Source: Campylobacter concisus (GTDB lineage Bacteria; Campylobacterota; Campylobacteria; Campylobacterales; Campylobacteraceae). Taken from it: a DNA stretch of 64,000 bases. Below, one piece after another: positions 48,926-59,528 of the stretch. Position 1 is the first letter of the stretch. Each line of letters opens with the position of its first letter. The stretch spans positions 1-64,000 of the forward strand of contig NZ_PIQS01000003.1 of assembly GCF_003048405.1 (NCBI RefSeq). The letters run 5' to 3'. A program made the position numbers and the translations under genes. The notes under the pieces were generated by a model, which was not told the origin of the DNA, did not search any database, and worked only from the letters and a program-made list of their open reading frames with translations.

Positions 48926-51343
48926 TTATTTTTTAGCTACAAGAGCGTTTTTTAGCACATCATCGATCGTATCTACGGCGATAATCTTCATATCAGCCTT
49001 TACTTCGGCTGGGATATCTACTAGGTCGCGGTCGTAGTTCTTGCGAGGTATCAGGGCTGTTTTGATGCCAGCTTTGTGCGCGGCGATTAGCTTCTCTTTT
49101 AGACCACCAATCGGCAGAACTCTACCAGTTAGCGTAATCTCACCAGTCATTGCTATGTCGTGTTTTACCTTTGTGTCGGTTAGTATAGACGCGATCGCAG
49201 TTGCCATCGTGATGCCAGCACTTGGGCCGTCTTTTGGTACAGCGCCCTCTGGTACGTGCAAGTGAAGATCATAGCGCCTATAAACATCGCTAGCTTCGAG
49301 TTTACGCTTATCGTCATCTAGTTTTGGCACGATAGTCATCGGTACTTTTATTTTTTTGTTGTCTATCAGCACTTTTACCACGCTAAATGCGATCTGAGCG
49401 CTCTCTTTCATCACGTCGCCTAGCTGACCTGTGATCTGCATGCTGCCTTTACCCTGGATCCTGATAGCCTCGATCCTTAGCACATCGCCACCGACACTTG
49501 TCCAGGCTAAGCCATTTACTAAGCCGATCTGATCTTTCTTGTCCGCTGGCTCGATCTCATAGACCTTTTTCTCTAAAAATTCTTTCAAATTTTTAGCCGT
49601 AACGCTGATCTTGCCCTCATTTTTTTTAGTGAGGATATTTTTGGCGACCTTTCTTAATATATCAGCGATCCTACGGCGTAAATTTCGCACACCACTCTCT
49701 CTTGTGTAGTCGCTGATAATTAGCTCAAGTGCCTCTTTGCTGATGCTAACATCGCTTGGTTTTAGGCCGTGCTTTTTAAGCTCTTGAGGCAATAGATATT
49801 TTTTAGCGATCTCAAATTTCTCTTGTGGTGTGTATGAGCTAAGCTCGATAAACTCCATCCTATCACGAAGTGCAGCTGGTATCATGCTCACGTCATTTGC
49901 TGTAGCGATGAAGATGATCTTGCTAAGATCGATGTTGAAATTTAGGTAATAATCTCTAAATTTATTATTTTGCTCAGGATCTAAAATCTCAAGCAAAACC
50001 GCGGTCGGGTCGCCTCTGTAGCTTCTGCTAACCTTGTCGATCTCGTCTAGCACAACCACTGGGTTCATCTGCTTGGCTTCTATGAGCCCTTGCACGATAC
50101 GCCCTGGCATAGCGCCTATGTAGGTGCGGCGGTGGCCTCTTAGTTCGTTTACATCCTCAAGTCCACCAAGAGCGATCCTAACTAGTTCACGCTTTAGCGC
50201 CTTTGCGATCGAGTTTGCAAGGCTTGTTTTACCCACACCTGGAGGGCCTGCAAAGCATAAAATAGCGCCATTATTTACCTTCTCGCCAACGCCTCTAAGC
50301 TCCAAAAGCTCACGCAAAGCAAAATACTCCTCTATGCGCTCTTTTGGCTTTTCAAGACTGTAGTGATCGGCATTTAAATGCTTGCTCACCTCGGCGATAG
50401 AGGACTTTTTCTTAGCTATATTTTCAAATGGAATTTCTAAAACCCAGTCAAGATAGCTTTGTAAGGTATTTGCGTCAGCTGAGTCTGGGTGCATACGACT
50501 AAGTTTATCTATTTGTTTTTTGATCTCTTTGTAGGCGTCCTCGGCCATAAATTTCTTCTTCGCATCAAGCTTTTTGCGGTACTCTTCAAGCTCCTCTTCA
50601 CGGCTCGTATCTGCTCCAAGCTCAGCTTGAATTTGCTTTAGCTGCTCTTTTAAAAAGTACTCTTTATTTGTCTTATCGATCTTTGAATGGACTTTATTTT
50701 TTATCTCTTTTTGAAGCTTATTTGCCTCAATCTCTTCGATAACGTAGTCGATGAGCTTTAGTAGGCGTTGCTCTAAATTTTCCTCGACAAAAAAGCCATA
50801 AGCGATCTGTTTTTTTAAGCGAAGCGCGCTTGAGACTAGGTCACAAACCCTGATCGCTTCAGCACTCTCTTCGATAGTTTTTAAAAGATCTGGTGGAAAA
50901 AAGTGGCTAAACTGCGAAAGCTCTCTCACTTTTTCTCTTAAAACCACGATAAGAGCGTCTGTTTTGACCTGCGATGGGCGCTTGACGTGGAGCATATCGA
51001 CGATACCACGGAGTGGATTTATACCTGATTGTTTTAAAATTTTACCTTTGTCGATGCCCTGAAATAGTACTTTTACGCGTCCATCAGGTAGTGGCACACG
51101 GCGCATTATCGTGCCGATAACGCCAGCATCATAGATGCCATCAAAGTCTCTAGCGCCGTCTTGCTGAGGCTTTGTGGGCACCACAAGGATCGGAGTCTCT
51201 TCTTGTATGGCAAGTTCGAGTGCCTTTAAATTTTCATCATCGCTTAAAAAGAGCGGAGTTATCATAAATGGATATAAAAATAGCTCGTCCTCAACGATGA
51301 TGGGAATTTCGGTTGGGAAGCCTTTATTTTCGTTTATTTGCAA
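48926..51343 (-). CDS. lon: ATP-dependent protease La (Lon)
   Basis: 805 aa cytosolic AAA+ protease. N-terminal substrate domain (about 10-210), coiled coil (about 215-290), Walker [10 protein letters not shown] near 368, Walker B VVLDEIDK near 433. The protease domain has the Ser-Lys dyad: Ser in [12 protein letters not shown] near 708 and Lys in [14 protein letters not shown] near 751. It starts 8 bp after the bamD-type gene and is probably on its transcript. Confidence 0.97.
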   Translation of the reverse strand: MQINENKGFPTEIPIIVEDELFLYPFMITPLFLSDDENLKALELAIQEETPILVVPTKPQQDGARDFDGIYDAGVIGTIMRRVPLPDGRVKVLFQGIDKGKILKQSGINPLRGIVDMLHVKRPSQVKTDALIVVLREKVRELSQFSHFFPPDLLKTIEESAEAIRVCDLVSSALRLKKQIAYGFFVEENLEQRLLKLIDYVIEEIEANKLQKEIKNKVHSKIDKTNKEYFLKEQLKQIQAELGADTSREEELEEYRKKLDAKKKFMAEDAYKEIKKQIDKLSRMHPDSADANTLQSYLDWVLEIPFENIAKKKSSIAEVSKHLNADHYSLEKPKERIEEYFALRELLELRGVGEKVNNGAILCFAGPPGVGKTSLANSIAKALKRELVRIALGGLEDVNELRGHRRTYIGAMPGRIVQGLIEAKQMNPVVVLDEIDKVSRSYRGDPTAVLLEILDPEQNNKFRDYYLNFNIDLSKIIFIATANDVSMIPAALRDRMEFIELSSYTPQEKFEIAKKYLLPQELKKHGLKPSDVSISKEALELIISDYTRESGVRNLRRRIADILRKVAKNILTKKNEGKISVTAKNLKEFLEKKVYEIEPADKKDQIGLVNGLAWTSVGGDVLRIEAIRIQGKGSMQITGQLGDVMKESAQIAFSVVKVLIDNKKIKVPMTIVPKLDDDKRKLEASDVYRRYDLHLHVPEGAVPKDGPSAGITMATAIASILTDTKVKHDIAMTGEITLTGRVLPIGGLKEKLIAAHKAGIKTALIPRKNYDRDLVDIPAEVKADMKIIAVDTIDDVLKNALVAKK

Positions 51344-51351
51344 AATTTCTC

Positions 51352-51999
51352 CTATTCAAACAGTTTTCTATACCATGCCACGTCAGGTTTGATAAGATCT
51401 GAGTTTTTAAACGGCGACTCTTCAAGCTTTTGCTCGTAAATTTTAGCCGAAACATCACGGCCGGTTCTATTGTAAAGATCTGCTATTTGCATATCTAGGA
51501 AGTAAAGCGCGAGTTTGAATTTAATAAGCATAGTCTCGATAAGAGGCTTATACTCGGTATTTGGATACATATAAAGAAATTTCTCGATCTCTGTTACGCT
51601 ATCTTCCATAAGCTTTTGGTTGCGGTTTGGCTGAGTAAATGAGTCAAAATTTGCTTTTATCTTTAGATACTGAGCAAACTCTGTTTTTGGGCCGTTATCG
51701 CCGTATCTTTTAATGTACTCGTCAAGATAGTGATTTGCCATTAGATACTCTTCATCATTTGCGTGAGCTTGGGCAAGGATAAGTAAAATTTGCTCCAAAA
51801 GTGGGCTTGCTACGTGTTCGCTTGCCATTGAAACATAGTGTTTATCGGCCGCTTCAAGATCGCCATCTTTTATATCAGCTATAACCTGAGCATACCACTC
51901 ATCAGGAGTTAGATTGTAAAGCTCGGTATATTTTTCAGCACAACCACTAAAAAGCCCCAAAAGAGCCACAACTGCTAGAAATTTAGAAAATCTTTTCAT
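51352..51999 (-). CDS. bamD: BamD-like outer-membrane assembly lipoprotein
   Basis: 215 aa from ATG 51999, which follows a TAAGGAAAAG ribosome binding site. A longer frame to 52047 adds 16 residues in front of the signal and is unlikely. The lipoprotein signal [20 protein letters not shown] has its lipobox Cys at 20. TPR-type helical repeats follow ([29 protein letters not shown], then [32 protein letters not shown]), as in BamD/YfiO. It would act with BamA in inserting outer-membrane barrels such as the autotransporter above. Confidence 0.9.
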   Translation of the reverse strand: MKRFSKFLAVVALLGLFSGCAEKYTELYNLTPDEWYAQVIADIKDGDLEAADKHYVSMASEHVASPLLEQILLILAQAHANDEEYLMANHYLDEYIKRYGDNGPKTEFAQYLKIKANFDSFTQPNRNQKLMEDSVTEIEKFLYMYPNTEYKPLIETMLIKFKLALYFLDMQIADLYNRTGRDVSAKIYEQKLEESPFKNSDLIKPDVAWYRKLFE

Positions 52000-52111
52000 G
52001 CTTTTCCTTAAAAAGTTTAAATCCTCGTATTCTACATTTTTTGGCATTATTTTTGTATAAATTTTTTAAAACTATGATAAAATACGGCAACTTTACAAAA
52101 TAGGAGTTAGT

Positions 52112-52495
52112 ATGATTTTTAGTGTTAAAAGCCCTATTTTAGGCTTTGAGCATATCAAGACGATGGAGTTAATTGAACTTGATAAATTTTTTGTTAAGCT
52201 AGCAAGTAAAGATGATGAGACATCTTTTACAATGATAAATCCTTTTGCATTAAGAAGCTACGAATTCGATATTCCAAGCTATTATGAAGATCTTATGGAG
52301 ATTAAAGAAAGCTCTCAACTTAGAATTTATAACATTATCGTTGTTGCACTCCCGCTTGAAAAATCAACTGTAAATTTTATAGCTCCTATCGTTTGCAATA
52401 TGGACAATATGACCTTATCCCAAGTCGTTTTAGACATTGCCAAATATCCTCAGTACGGGCAAGCTGAAATGATAGAAAATTTTATACAAAAATAG
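52112..52495 (+). CDS. fliW: Flagellar assembly factor FliW
   Basis: 127 aa with the FliW pattern: [18 protein letters not shown] at the start and [29 protein letters not shown] near the end. FliW binds flagellin and the translational repressor CsrA, coupling flagellin supply to its translation. Divergent from bamD. It stands 40 bp before the giant secreted protein gene but probably has its own promoter. Confidence 0.93.
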   Translation: MIFSVKSPILGFEHIKTMELIELDKFFVKLASKDDETSFTMINPFALRSYEFDIPSYYEDLMEIKESSQLRIYNIIVVALPLEKSTVNFIAPIVCNMDNMTLSQVVLDIAKYPQYGQAEMIENFIQK

Positions 52496-52535
52496 TAGCT
52501 AAAAGCTTTTAGAAAATCTAAGGAGAGATTTTTTA

Positions 52536-55500
52536 TTGTTATTTAGAGGATTTGTTGTGAAGATAGCATACTTACTCTGTTTTATTGTCACGTTTGGTTT
52601 TTGTGCACCCAGAGCTTGTACGACAGCAGAAGCAGCATCTATTGGTTGTAGTGGAGCAAATTATTCTTGCTTTATAGACGCTGAAGAGTACCAAGACAAC
52701 TCTTCTAAAAATATCCCACATTGCATAAGAAAATCTGATAGAACTTGGACGATAGATACCAATAGCTTTTCTTCAGGCTTAGCACAAGACCACTATCATA
52801 TTTATGTTGAGCAATTTTCTCCATGGAATCAACGATCATTAATAGGTATGTGGGATGATCACTCTAAAGGCTTAAGACAAAGATCAATAAATGGAAATCT
52901 AAATACCAGAGTAAATGGAGATATAGCTACCATTGGTGCTACTATTATGATTCCACAATACGCTGGATATAATTTTGTTCCAGATCCATCTAACGTAACA
53001 AGAACATCATCTACAGCCGATAGAATATTTTTAAATGATGGTGGCTTTACGTCTAGTAATTACACGCTTTGCCAAAAAACATATATTTATAATCCTAGCA
53101 AGTATCCTTATTGTCAAAATTCATCCTCTTCCACATTTGATTTTAGTGAGAAAAATACCTTTATACAAAATAATTTAAAAGGCAAAAACGTAGTCTATGC
53201 CAGGCTTTATTGGGGCGGCTCTCTTTATCAAAACTGGGCAATAAAAAATCTTGGGTCAAATTTATATGTAAGTGCTTTAAATTACATAAAAGGATATAGC
53301 AGGATTGATTTTAAAGCTCCTGGAAAAAATGTAATTACAATAGATGCTGATCCAAAAGATGTCTTTTGGTTTGGTTCATTTAGTGAGTATAAACCAAAAT
53401 CAATGACTCTTGAATCATACAATCAAAACGAGTCTAATAGCTACTATGTAAAGGCTGGAATAAACTACCAATATGTAGCAAGTGCTGATGTAACAGATAT
53501 AGTTAAAGATTCTCTTGGTACTAGTGAGTCAGATAGGACATTTTATGCTGGCAATATCAGATCCACTACGATTCCCTTTAGTGATGAATTTATAGACCCA
53601 AATGATGGCACATATAAGGTAAACAACTCTACTAATAGAAAACTAAAAAAAACATACGGCACGCTACTATTCTCACCAGTTCAAGGACAAAATGGCTACT
53701 GGATACAATCCATCGCACCACAATTTGCTGCTTGGAGTTTGGTCATCATTTATGACTTTGATGATAAAACCGCTGCAGCAAACAATATAGAGCCAAAACT
53801 TGTTAGTATATTTGATGGACTAGAAAGGCTTGCAGCAGACTGGATGAAGTCAAGCGATCCATTTGGTACTATAAAGAGCTCAACCGTAGATGTAAAATTT
53901 GAAAATATCTATACACCAAAAGCAGGCGATATAAATGCTACGCTTACAATGTTTTCTTTTGGTGGCAAGCCAGAAACAAAAGGTGAGAATATTGAAATAG
54001 AAAACGAAGGTAGCTATCTGAGTATAACCAGCAAATACAATGCAAAAGGTGATCAATTTAACTCAACCATGACAAAATTTGGACAACCTATAAATCCAGG
54101 CAAAAAATTTCACTCTCAAGCAGACTTAGATATATTTGATATATCAGACAAAATGTCACATTCCCAAAAAGAAGCAGATATAAAATTTACAGTTACAACA
54201 ATTAAAAATTCAGGCAGTGCTAATGTTGTAAGTGCTGACCGTATAAATTTGGCTATGGTAGGCTTTTCTACTCGTATATATAAACCAGATGTTTGCTATA
54301 TGGAATATATTTATGCAAAAAAACCTAGCGATAGTACTTTTACAAAGGTGCAAGAAAATACCCCAACGGTAGTGCCAGCAAATACTATTTTAAAAACCTT
54401 CGTTGAAGTTACAAACAATACCAATGAAGCTGCCCAAGACTTTGCGCTAAAAGCTACAATAGATCCAAGCCAAATTTATAATCCAAACTCAACTTACATA
54501 TACGCAAATAAATCATCACAAGGGCCTAGTGACTTGCTTACTATGTCAGGACAGGTACATTATAACGACAACACAGGCTTGCAGCAACTAAGTGGAAATG
54601 ACTTAACTTTTTATTTAGGACAAGGTGCTGCTGCAAATAAGGGTGGAGAAATGCTAATTCATCAAGGCAACTACGCTTATGCCATATATGAAACGACCCT
54701 TAAGTCTAAATTTGAGCCAAATAGTTACAAAGCCACAGTTGCAAATGCTGATATAAATTTACAGCCCTATGACACATACATAAGAAGATGTAGCAATCAA
54801 AATTACAACATTACTTTAGGTGTTAGTGCCAGTCCAAATAATTTCGTCGCAAGCAATAGACAAGACGATGGCTCGGCAGCTTTTAAAACTAAATTTAAAA
54901 ATAGACTTCTAACTAAAATCGTTTCTACGTCATTTAATGTCTATATCACGAACTATGATACAGATGGCAACAAAAAAGTACCAGATGCCCCAGTAGATGT
55001 AAAAGTAGAGTTGGTCGAGTCTTGCAGTGCTCCAACAAATTTATATGAACAAGATATAACATTTAATGGTGTAACTGATATTTTGTTGTCAGGCATTAGT
55101 ATTGACAGAGCCTATAAAAGCGTAAAATTTAGAATTTCTCATCTTGATCCAGTGACAAATACTACAAAGGTTGAATGCGAAAAATTAGATGATTTTGCTA
55201 TAAGACCAAGTCACTTTAGGCTATGGGATACCGACAAGAATACGATAAATAATAACAATGTTTTAATAGGCGGCAAAGTTTATAATAACATTGCTCTTGC
55301 AGCTATGAAACCTCTTGATAGTAGCTTAGCAAATGGATATATAAACAACATAAGTGGCTCAAATGGAGAGATAAAACTTGTACCAGCATATAGTGCGACT
55401 TGCGATCCTAGCATTATAGAGAGCGAGAACAAACTAAGCGTAGATTTTAACGATCCAAATAAAGCATTGGGTAAAATTTTCCGTCACACATCAAGTGGAC

Positions 55501-56774
55501 CTGTTGGCTTCTCTTACTCAGATATAGGCGATACATATTTTTATGTATTAGACAAAGACTATACAGCAACTGATCAACATACACCATCAAGAGCTGATGA
55601 TTGTGTAAAAAACTCAATTAGTAACGATCCGTCACAAGACACTGCTCAAGAAGGAAGGATCGGATGTAGTATAAAGCTAGAAGGTAATAGAGATTATTTA
55701 TTTAGACCAAAAGATATACAAATAAGCAAGCTAAAGATAACAAAAGATAGCGATATAACATACCTTGATAATGAAGGCATACAAAAAGCAAAGCTTGACT
55801 TTGAAGTAACTGCTAGGTTGTTTAACGATGACCCTGCAAAACTTTATAATGAAGATTGCTATGCAAAGAATATGAACTTTGACATAAAGCTAGATAGAGT
55901 TCCTTTAAATTTTACAGATAATGATGGTAATGCCGGCACATTAGCAAAAGCAAATGAAGAAATTTTATTTTTTGAAATTCCTGGCTCAAACACTAGAAAA
56001 GCAATAGATCCAAGTGCCACAAAATCAACATTTTATGTAGAGAAAAATACTTTTGTAAATGGCGTAGGCAAAGGTGAAGTATATTTTAATTTTGAAAGAA
56101 AAGTAAATCATGCTAAAAATCCTTTTACTATTTCAAGTAATGATTTTAGCTTTAGCGGCATGTCAGATAGTACCGATACAGTAAAAAAATATGAAAAACC
56201 AGCAACAGAAACAACGGCAAAATTTTACTTTGGTAGGGTTTATGCACCATTTTATGAAGGGCTTTATAGCGGCTTTTACGCCAAAATTTATTATGGTGCC
56301 TACTGCGATGGGTGCAATAAAAATATCTATATGAAAGATAATGGCAAACTATGGCAAGACTTTCCAGCTGCACCATTTTGGGCTACCAATCCAAAACATA
56401 GCGCAGGAGTACTTAACTATCATGACTTTAGCTTTACAAATACTTACAGCGGCACTGTTTTAAGAAATGATGTAAGCAGCATAAGCAATGGCGAGCAAAT
56501 AATTTTTATAAGAAACCCTTCAGCAGTTACCGATGTGGCTAAAATGAGAGCACCCAGCTGGCTTCTTTATAGTGAATTTGATGAGAAAACCGAAACAAAT
56601 AATTTCAATCTAAATTTTCTAGTACCAAATGGCGAATGGGCTGGTAAAGTCCTAAAAAGCAATAACATAGAAGATAAGACAAGCGGTGCAGTTGGAGGTT
56701 TTATAGGAGTAAAATCAAATAGCGATAGTAACCTAGATATAAGCGACAAGACAAACAGGAGAATAGAGTGGTAA
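52536..56774 (+). CDS. Giant secreted DUF6701/MshQ-like protein, probable pilus-associated adhesin
   Basis: 1412 aa from TTG 52536 (AAGGAGAG in front), or 1405 aa from GTG 52557 (AGAGGA in front); both leave a signal peptide ending near FGFCAPRA. The first about 600 residues include Cys-rich segments (RACTTAEAASIGCSGANYSC) and alternating strands with no family I can name. Around residue 880 the DFAIRPSHFRLWD segment matches the DUF6701 domain of MshQ-type MSHA pilus proteins. The remaining about 500 residues are beta-rich and Asn/Asp/Lys-rich. There is no membrane anchor or barrel. The frame overlaps the next gene by seven bases, and three prepilin-like genes follow, so I infer a pilus-exported or tip adhesin. 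Confidence 0.75.
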   Translation: MLFRGFVVKIAYLLCFIVTFGFCAPRACTTAEAASIGCSGANYSCFIDAEEYQDNSSKNIPHCIRKSDRTWTIDTNSFSSGLAQDHYHIYVEQFSPWNQRSLIGMWDDHSKGLRQRSINGNLNTRVNGDIATIGATIMIPQYAGYNFVPDPSNVTRTSSTADRIFLNDGGFTSSNYTLCQKTYIYNPSKYPYCQNSSSSTFDFSEKNTFIQNNLKGKNVVYARLYWGGSLYQNWAIKNLGSNLYVSALNYIKGYSRIDFKAPGKNVITIDADPKDVFWFGSFSEYKPKSMTLESYNQNESNSYYVKAGINYQYVASADVTDIVKDSLGTSESDRTFYAGNIRSTTIPFSDEFIDPNDGTYKVNNSTNRKLKKTYGTLLFSPVQGQNGYWIQSIAPQFAAWSLVIIYDFDDKTAAANNIEPKLVSIFDGLERLAADWMKSSDPFGTIKSSTVDVKFENIYTPKAGDINATLTMFSFGGKPETKGENIEIENEGSYLSITSKYNAKGDQFNSTMTKFGQPINPGKKFHSQADLDIFDISDKMSHSQKEADIKFTVTTIKNSGSANVVSADRINLAMVGFSTRIYKPDVCYMEYIYAKKPSDSTFTKVQENTPTVVPANTILKTFVEVTNNTNEAAQDFALKATIDPSQIYNPNSTYIYANKSSQGPSDLLTMSGQVHYNDNTGLQQLSGNDLTFYLGQGAAANKGGEMLIHQGNYAYAIYETTLKSKFEPNSYKATVANADINLQPYDTYIRRCSNQNYNITLGVSASPNNFVASNRQDDGSAAFKTKFKNRLLTKIVSTSFNVYITNYDTDGNKKVPDAPVDVKVELVESCSAPTNLYEQDITFNGVTDILLSGISIDRAYKSVKFRISHLDPVTNTTKVECEKLDDFAIRPSHFRLWDTDKNTINNNNVLIGGKVYNNIALAAMKPLDSSLANGYINNISGSNGEIKLVPAYSATCDPSIIESENKLSVDFNDPNKALGKIFRHTSSGPVGFSYSDIGDTYFYVLDKDYTATDQHTPSRADDCVKNSISNDPSQDTAQEGRIGCSIKLEGNRDYLFRPKDIQISKLKITKDSDITYLDNEGIQKAKLDFEVTARLFNDDPAKLYNEDCYAKNMNFDIKLDRVPLNFTDNDGNAGTLAKANEEILFFEIPGSNTRKAIDPSATKSTFYVEKNTFVNGVGKGEVYFNFERKVNHAKNPFTISSNDFSFSGMSDSTDTVKKYEKPATETTAKFYFGRVYAPFYEGLYSGFYAKIYYGAYCDGCNKNIYMKDNGKLWQDFPAAPFWATNPKHSAGVLNYHDFSFTNTYSGTVLRNDVSSISNGEQIIFIRNPSAVTDVAKMRAPSWLLYSEFDEKTETNNFNLNFLVPNGEWAGKVLKSNNIEDKTSGAVGGFIGVKSNSDSNLDISDKTNRRIEW

Positions 56775-57463
56775 AAAGGGGTGGCTTTTCATTGATAGAG
56801 CTCATCTTGTCAGTGCTTGTAGTAGCCATAGTAAGTGCAAGCCTGCCACTAGCGGTAAGAACTACTTCAAATTTAAGCGAGCAGTCCTTAATGCAAGAAG
56901 GACTAATGAATGCTAAAACTTATATGTCATTAATATTAAAAGCACCATTTAGTGATCAAGTCTTAATAGCTGGTAAAAATACCATGCCATCATCTATAAC
57001 TACTCAAGAAGCTATAATTTTTCCTCTTATTATCTGCGAGCAAGGGGCAAATCCAGATTTTTATGAAAAAAGCGGTGTAAAAGGTGAAGGACATAGGATA
57101 CTTGCATATCCGGTGCAAAATTCATCTGCATGTGCCACAAGGCCTAGTGACTCAAAGCTTCCAGAATCAATCAAAAGCGTAAATTTTAAAGTAAAGTCTA
57201 TCAAAAATTTCAATACTCAAAAATCCATCTCACCAACCGCTAGCACTACTAAACGCGACTTTATCATAGATACAGAGACGACTCCAACCATAACAAATGG
57301 AGCTGATAAATTTGTAGTTAGCACTCCTTTAAACGATAACGACGTTTTACAAATAAAGCTAGATACGACTATGAAAACTACAAAAGAGAGCAAAAGCGTA
57401 CTTTATGGATATGCCTTTAATATAGGTGAAAGCAGTACTCTAAGTGTAAAAGAATGGAAATGA
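56768..57463 (+). CDS. Minor pilin-like protein (GspI/PilV/MshD type)
   Basis: 231 aa, GTG start overlapping the end of the giant gene. The prepilin leader MVKRGG is cut before FSLIELILSVLVVAIVSASLPLA, with Glu at position 5 of the mature helix. The globular part (about 35-231) has two to three Cys and no named domain. It overlaps the next gene by four to ten bases depending on start choice. Confidence 0.85.
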   Translation: MVKRGGFSLIELILSVLVVAIVSASLPLAVRTTSNLSEQSLMQEGLMNAKTYMSLILKAPFSDQVLIAGKNTMPSSITTQEAIIFPLIICEQGANPDFYEKSGVKGEGHRILAYPVQNSSACATRPSDSKLPESIKSVNFKVKSIKNFNTQKSISPTASTTKRDFIIDTETTPTITNGADKFVVSTPLNDNDVLQIKLDTTMKTTKESKSVLYGYAFNIGESSTLSVKEWK

Positions 57464-58476
57464 AAAAAACAAAAAAAGCTTTTACATTAATTGAGCTAAT
57501 AATAGTCATCACCGTACTTGGCGTCATCTCACTTATGAGCTTTAACACGCTTATGAATTTATATCAAAACTATTTTCAAAGCAAAGTAATAAACGAACTA
57601 GAAACACAAAGCGAAATCGCTCTAGAGCAAATTTCAATGCTACTTAGCCACAGAATCAAACAAAGCGTTATCGCTAGGAAAAAAAATGGAGATTACCTAG
57701 CTCTAAATGATAGTGGCGTAAATTTAAGTAGCGACTTTGAAATTTTAGAATTTATCCCAGCTGCTTATGAACTATTTGATGGCATAAACGAATATAAAGG
57801 AGATGATACTAACGGAGATCCCATCTTCGAAGAAGGCATATATAGCGGATATGTAGATCTTGCAAATAGCTCTGTTGTAAATGGATTAAAAAGCCCTGGA
57901 AGCAAATTTAATGAAGCTTTTAAAAATGGTGTAATGGACTTAACCTGCGAAAATGATAGCAATGAAGAAGATGTAAATAGTGGCTCTAGGTGCATAAACG
58001 CCGATAATGAAAATGGTGGTTTAGTAGCGATATTTTCTAGCATACTTTATAGAGTTGGTAGTAGCTTTGGCTATCAAGAAAATTTAGACCAAAGGCACTT
58101 AGATATCGCAAAAGTTGGCATACAATCAATCGATACGCTTAAAATTTCAAGTGATTTTAAAAATAAAAAAATTTCAGAGCAGTATAAGCTAGCTTATACA
58201 GCCATTGCCATAGCACCAGCTGAACAAAGTGCCGAGGATATACAAAACAGCTCTTTTGACCTTAAAATTTACTACAATTATAGGCCATGGCTAAATGAAA
58301 GCTTTAAAAAATTTAACTCAACATCTACAAAAGCTATCAAAGCCGAAAGTGCAACACTAGCTAAACACGTAACAAGATTTGTCTTTACAGAAAAAAATGG
58401 AGTCATCGCGCTAAAGCTTTGCCTTAAAGCAGAAAAATCAGAAATAACCATTTGCAAGTCAAAGGCAGTTTATTAA
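57454..58476 (+). CDS. Minor pilin-like protein (GspJ/PilW/MshO type)
   Basis: 340 aa, or 338 aa if the second ATG at 57460 is used (its ATGA overlap favours that). The prepilin leader ends in KKA before FTLIELIIVITVLGVISLMS, with Glu5 present and Ala rather than Gly at the cleavage site. A large globular domain follows, with Cys at about 170, 181, 333 and beyond. By size and order it resembles MshO or PilW. Overlaps the next gene's start by one base. Confidence 0.85.
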   Translation: MEMKKTKKAFTLIELIIVITVLGVISLMSFNTLMNLYQNYFQSKVINELETQSEIALEQISMLLSHRIKQSVIARKKNGDYLALNDSGVNLSSDFEILEFIPAAYELFDGINEYKGDDTNGDPIFEEGIYSGYVDLANSSVVNGLKSPGSKFNEAFKNGVMDLTCENDSNEEDVNSGSRCINADNENGGLVAIFSSILYRVGSSFGYQENLDQRHLDIAKVGIQSIDTLKISSDFKNKKISEQYKLAYTAIAIAPAEQSAEDIQNSSFDLKIYYNYRPWLNESFKKFNSTSTKAIKAESATLAKHVTRFVFTEKNGVIALKLCLKAEKSEITICKSKAVY

Positions 58477-58898
58477 TGAGAAAAGGATTTACGTTAATAG
58501 CGGCGATATTTTTTCTAGTTGTGGCAGCTTCTATCAGCACTCTTGCCCTTTCGATAGCTAGCACATCAGCTAGACAAAGTAGTGAAATTTATCTAAGAGA
58601 GCAAGCGCAACTCGTTGCTCAAGCAGCAGCAGAGTATGCGATGTTTGAAATTTTTAGAACTGATTTCTCAAATAAATGCTTAGATAAAGTAAATGGAGAA
58701 TTTAACGATATGTTCGACTTTAAAGTAAAAATAACTTACTTTGGCGATATCGGTATATGCACTCCACCAACCATCATGCCAGGAACAAACGGAGTCGCAA
58801 GTACTGGCAACATGATCTTTGATGTTTTTGTAACATCAAAAGATAAAAAAACGCCAAATCCTATAAATTTCCACAAGCGCACTCTTCAGAAACTTTAA
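58476..58898 (+). CDS. Minor pilin-like protein (GspK/PilX/MshP type) lacking Glu5
   Basis: 140 aa from ATG 58476, sharing the final A of the previous stop codon (TAATG). A longer TTG start at 58452 is less likely. The leader MRKG is cut before FTLIAAIFFLVVAASISTLAL; the normally invariant Glu at position 5 of the mature protein is Ala. Loss of Glu5 is typical of the tip-most K-type minor pilin. The segment REQAQLVAQAAAEYAMFEI resembles MshP/PilX proteins. Confidence 0.82.
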   Translation: MRKGFTLIAAIFFLVVAASISTLALSIASTSARQSSEIYLREQAQLVAQAAAEYAMFEIFRTDFSNKCLDKVNGEFNDMFDFKVKITYFGDIGICTPPTIMPGTNGVASTGNMIFDVFVTSKDKKTPNPINFHKRTLQKL

Positions 58899-58941
58899 AA
58901 TTTTATAAAGATTTTAGTTTAATTTGTTTTTAGTTTTAGCG

Positions 58942-58950
58942 TGTTATAAT
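58942..58950 (+). promoter_or_regulatory. Extended -10 promoter of hpf
   Basis: TGTTATAAT is a perfect extended -10 (TGnTATAAT), 28 bp before the hpf start codon, with AAAGGAG as ribosome binding site in between. Confidence 0.65.
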
Positions 58951-58978
58951 CATCTTACTTTCTATAAAGGAGATTACG

Positions 58979-59506
58979 ATGAACATAAGCATTGTAGGAA
59001 AACAATTTGAGCTAACAGAGCCAATCAAAAACTATATCCAAGACGCTTTTGATACTCTTGGCAAATACAATCTCGACATCATCTCAGCAAGATGTGTTGT
59101 AGCAGCCGATGAAAAACAAGGAAAAAAAGGCTTTAACGCAGAATTTTCTCTAAATATGGCCCATAAAGACACCATAGTCGTTCGCCAAAAAGATAAAGAT
59201 CTTTACGCTGCGATCGATCTTGCTATCGAAAAAGCATCAAAAGTTTTAAGAAGAGAGCATGATAAGAAATTTACTGTTAAGGGCAAGGCTGATGATAAAG
59301 AATTTCGCTCAAGAATAGGCGAAGAAAAGATCGAAGGCGTTGAAGAGATCGTGCCTATGGAGCTTGAAATTTATAAACCACTTGAAGTTGAAGAAGCACT
59401 TGAAAAACTAAAATCAAGCGATAAACAATTTTACGTATTTAACGATGTTGACGCAAAAATGCGTGTGATCTACAAAAGAACAGACGGAACTTTCGGTCTT
59501 TACTAA
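58979..59506 (+). CDS. hpf: Long-form ribosome hibernation promoting factor
   Basis: 175 aa. The N-terminal ribosome-binding domain (about 1-98) opens with MNISIVGKQFELTEPIKNYI. The C-terminal dimerisation domain (about 120-175) includes the signature KQFYVFNDVDAKMRVIYKRTDGTFGLY. Long HPF promotes 100S dimers of inactive ribosomes on its own. It is followed by a strong hairpin terminator. Confidence 0.95.
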   Translation: MNISIVGKQFELTEPIKNYIQDAFDTLGKYNLDIISARCVVAADEKQGKKGFNAEFSLNMAHKDTIVVRQKDKDLYAAIDLAIEKASKVLRREHDKKFTVKGKADDKEFRSRIGEEKIEGVEEIVPMELEIYKPLEVEEALEKLKSSDKQFYVFNDVDAKMRVIYKRTDGTFGLY

Positions 59507-59510
59507 AAAC

Positions 59511-59528
59511 AGGGGCAGCTTTGCCCCT
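59511..59528 (+). terminator. Terminator after hpf
   Basis: AGGGGCA and TGCCCCT form a 7-bp stem with a 4-nt loop, 5 bp after the hpf stop. Confidence 0.75.

Noticed and set aside
52000..52047. 16-residue extension of the bamD-like protein
   Set aside because: It would bury the lipoprotein signal; ATG 51999 has a good ribosome binding site.
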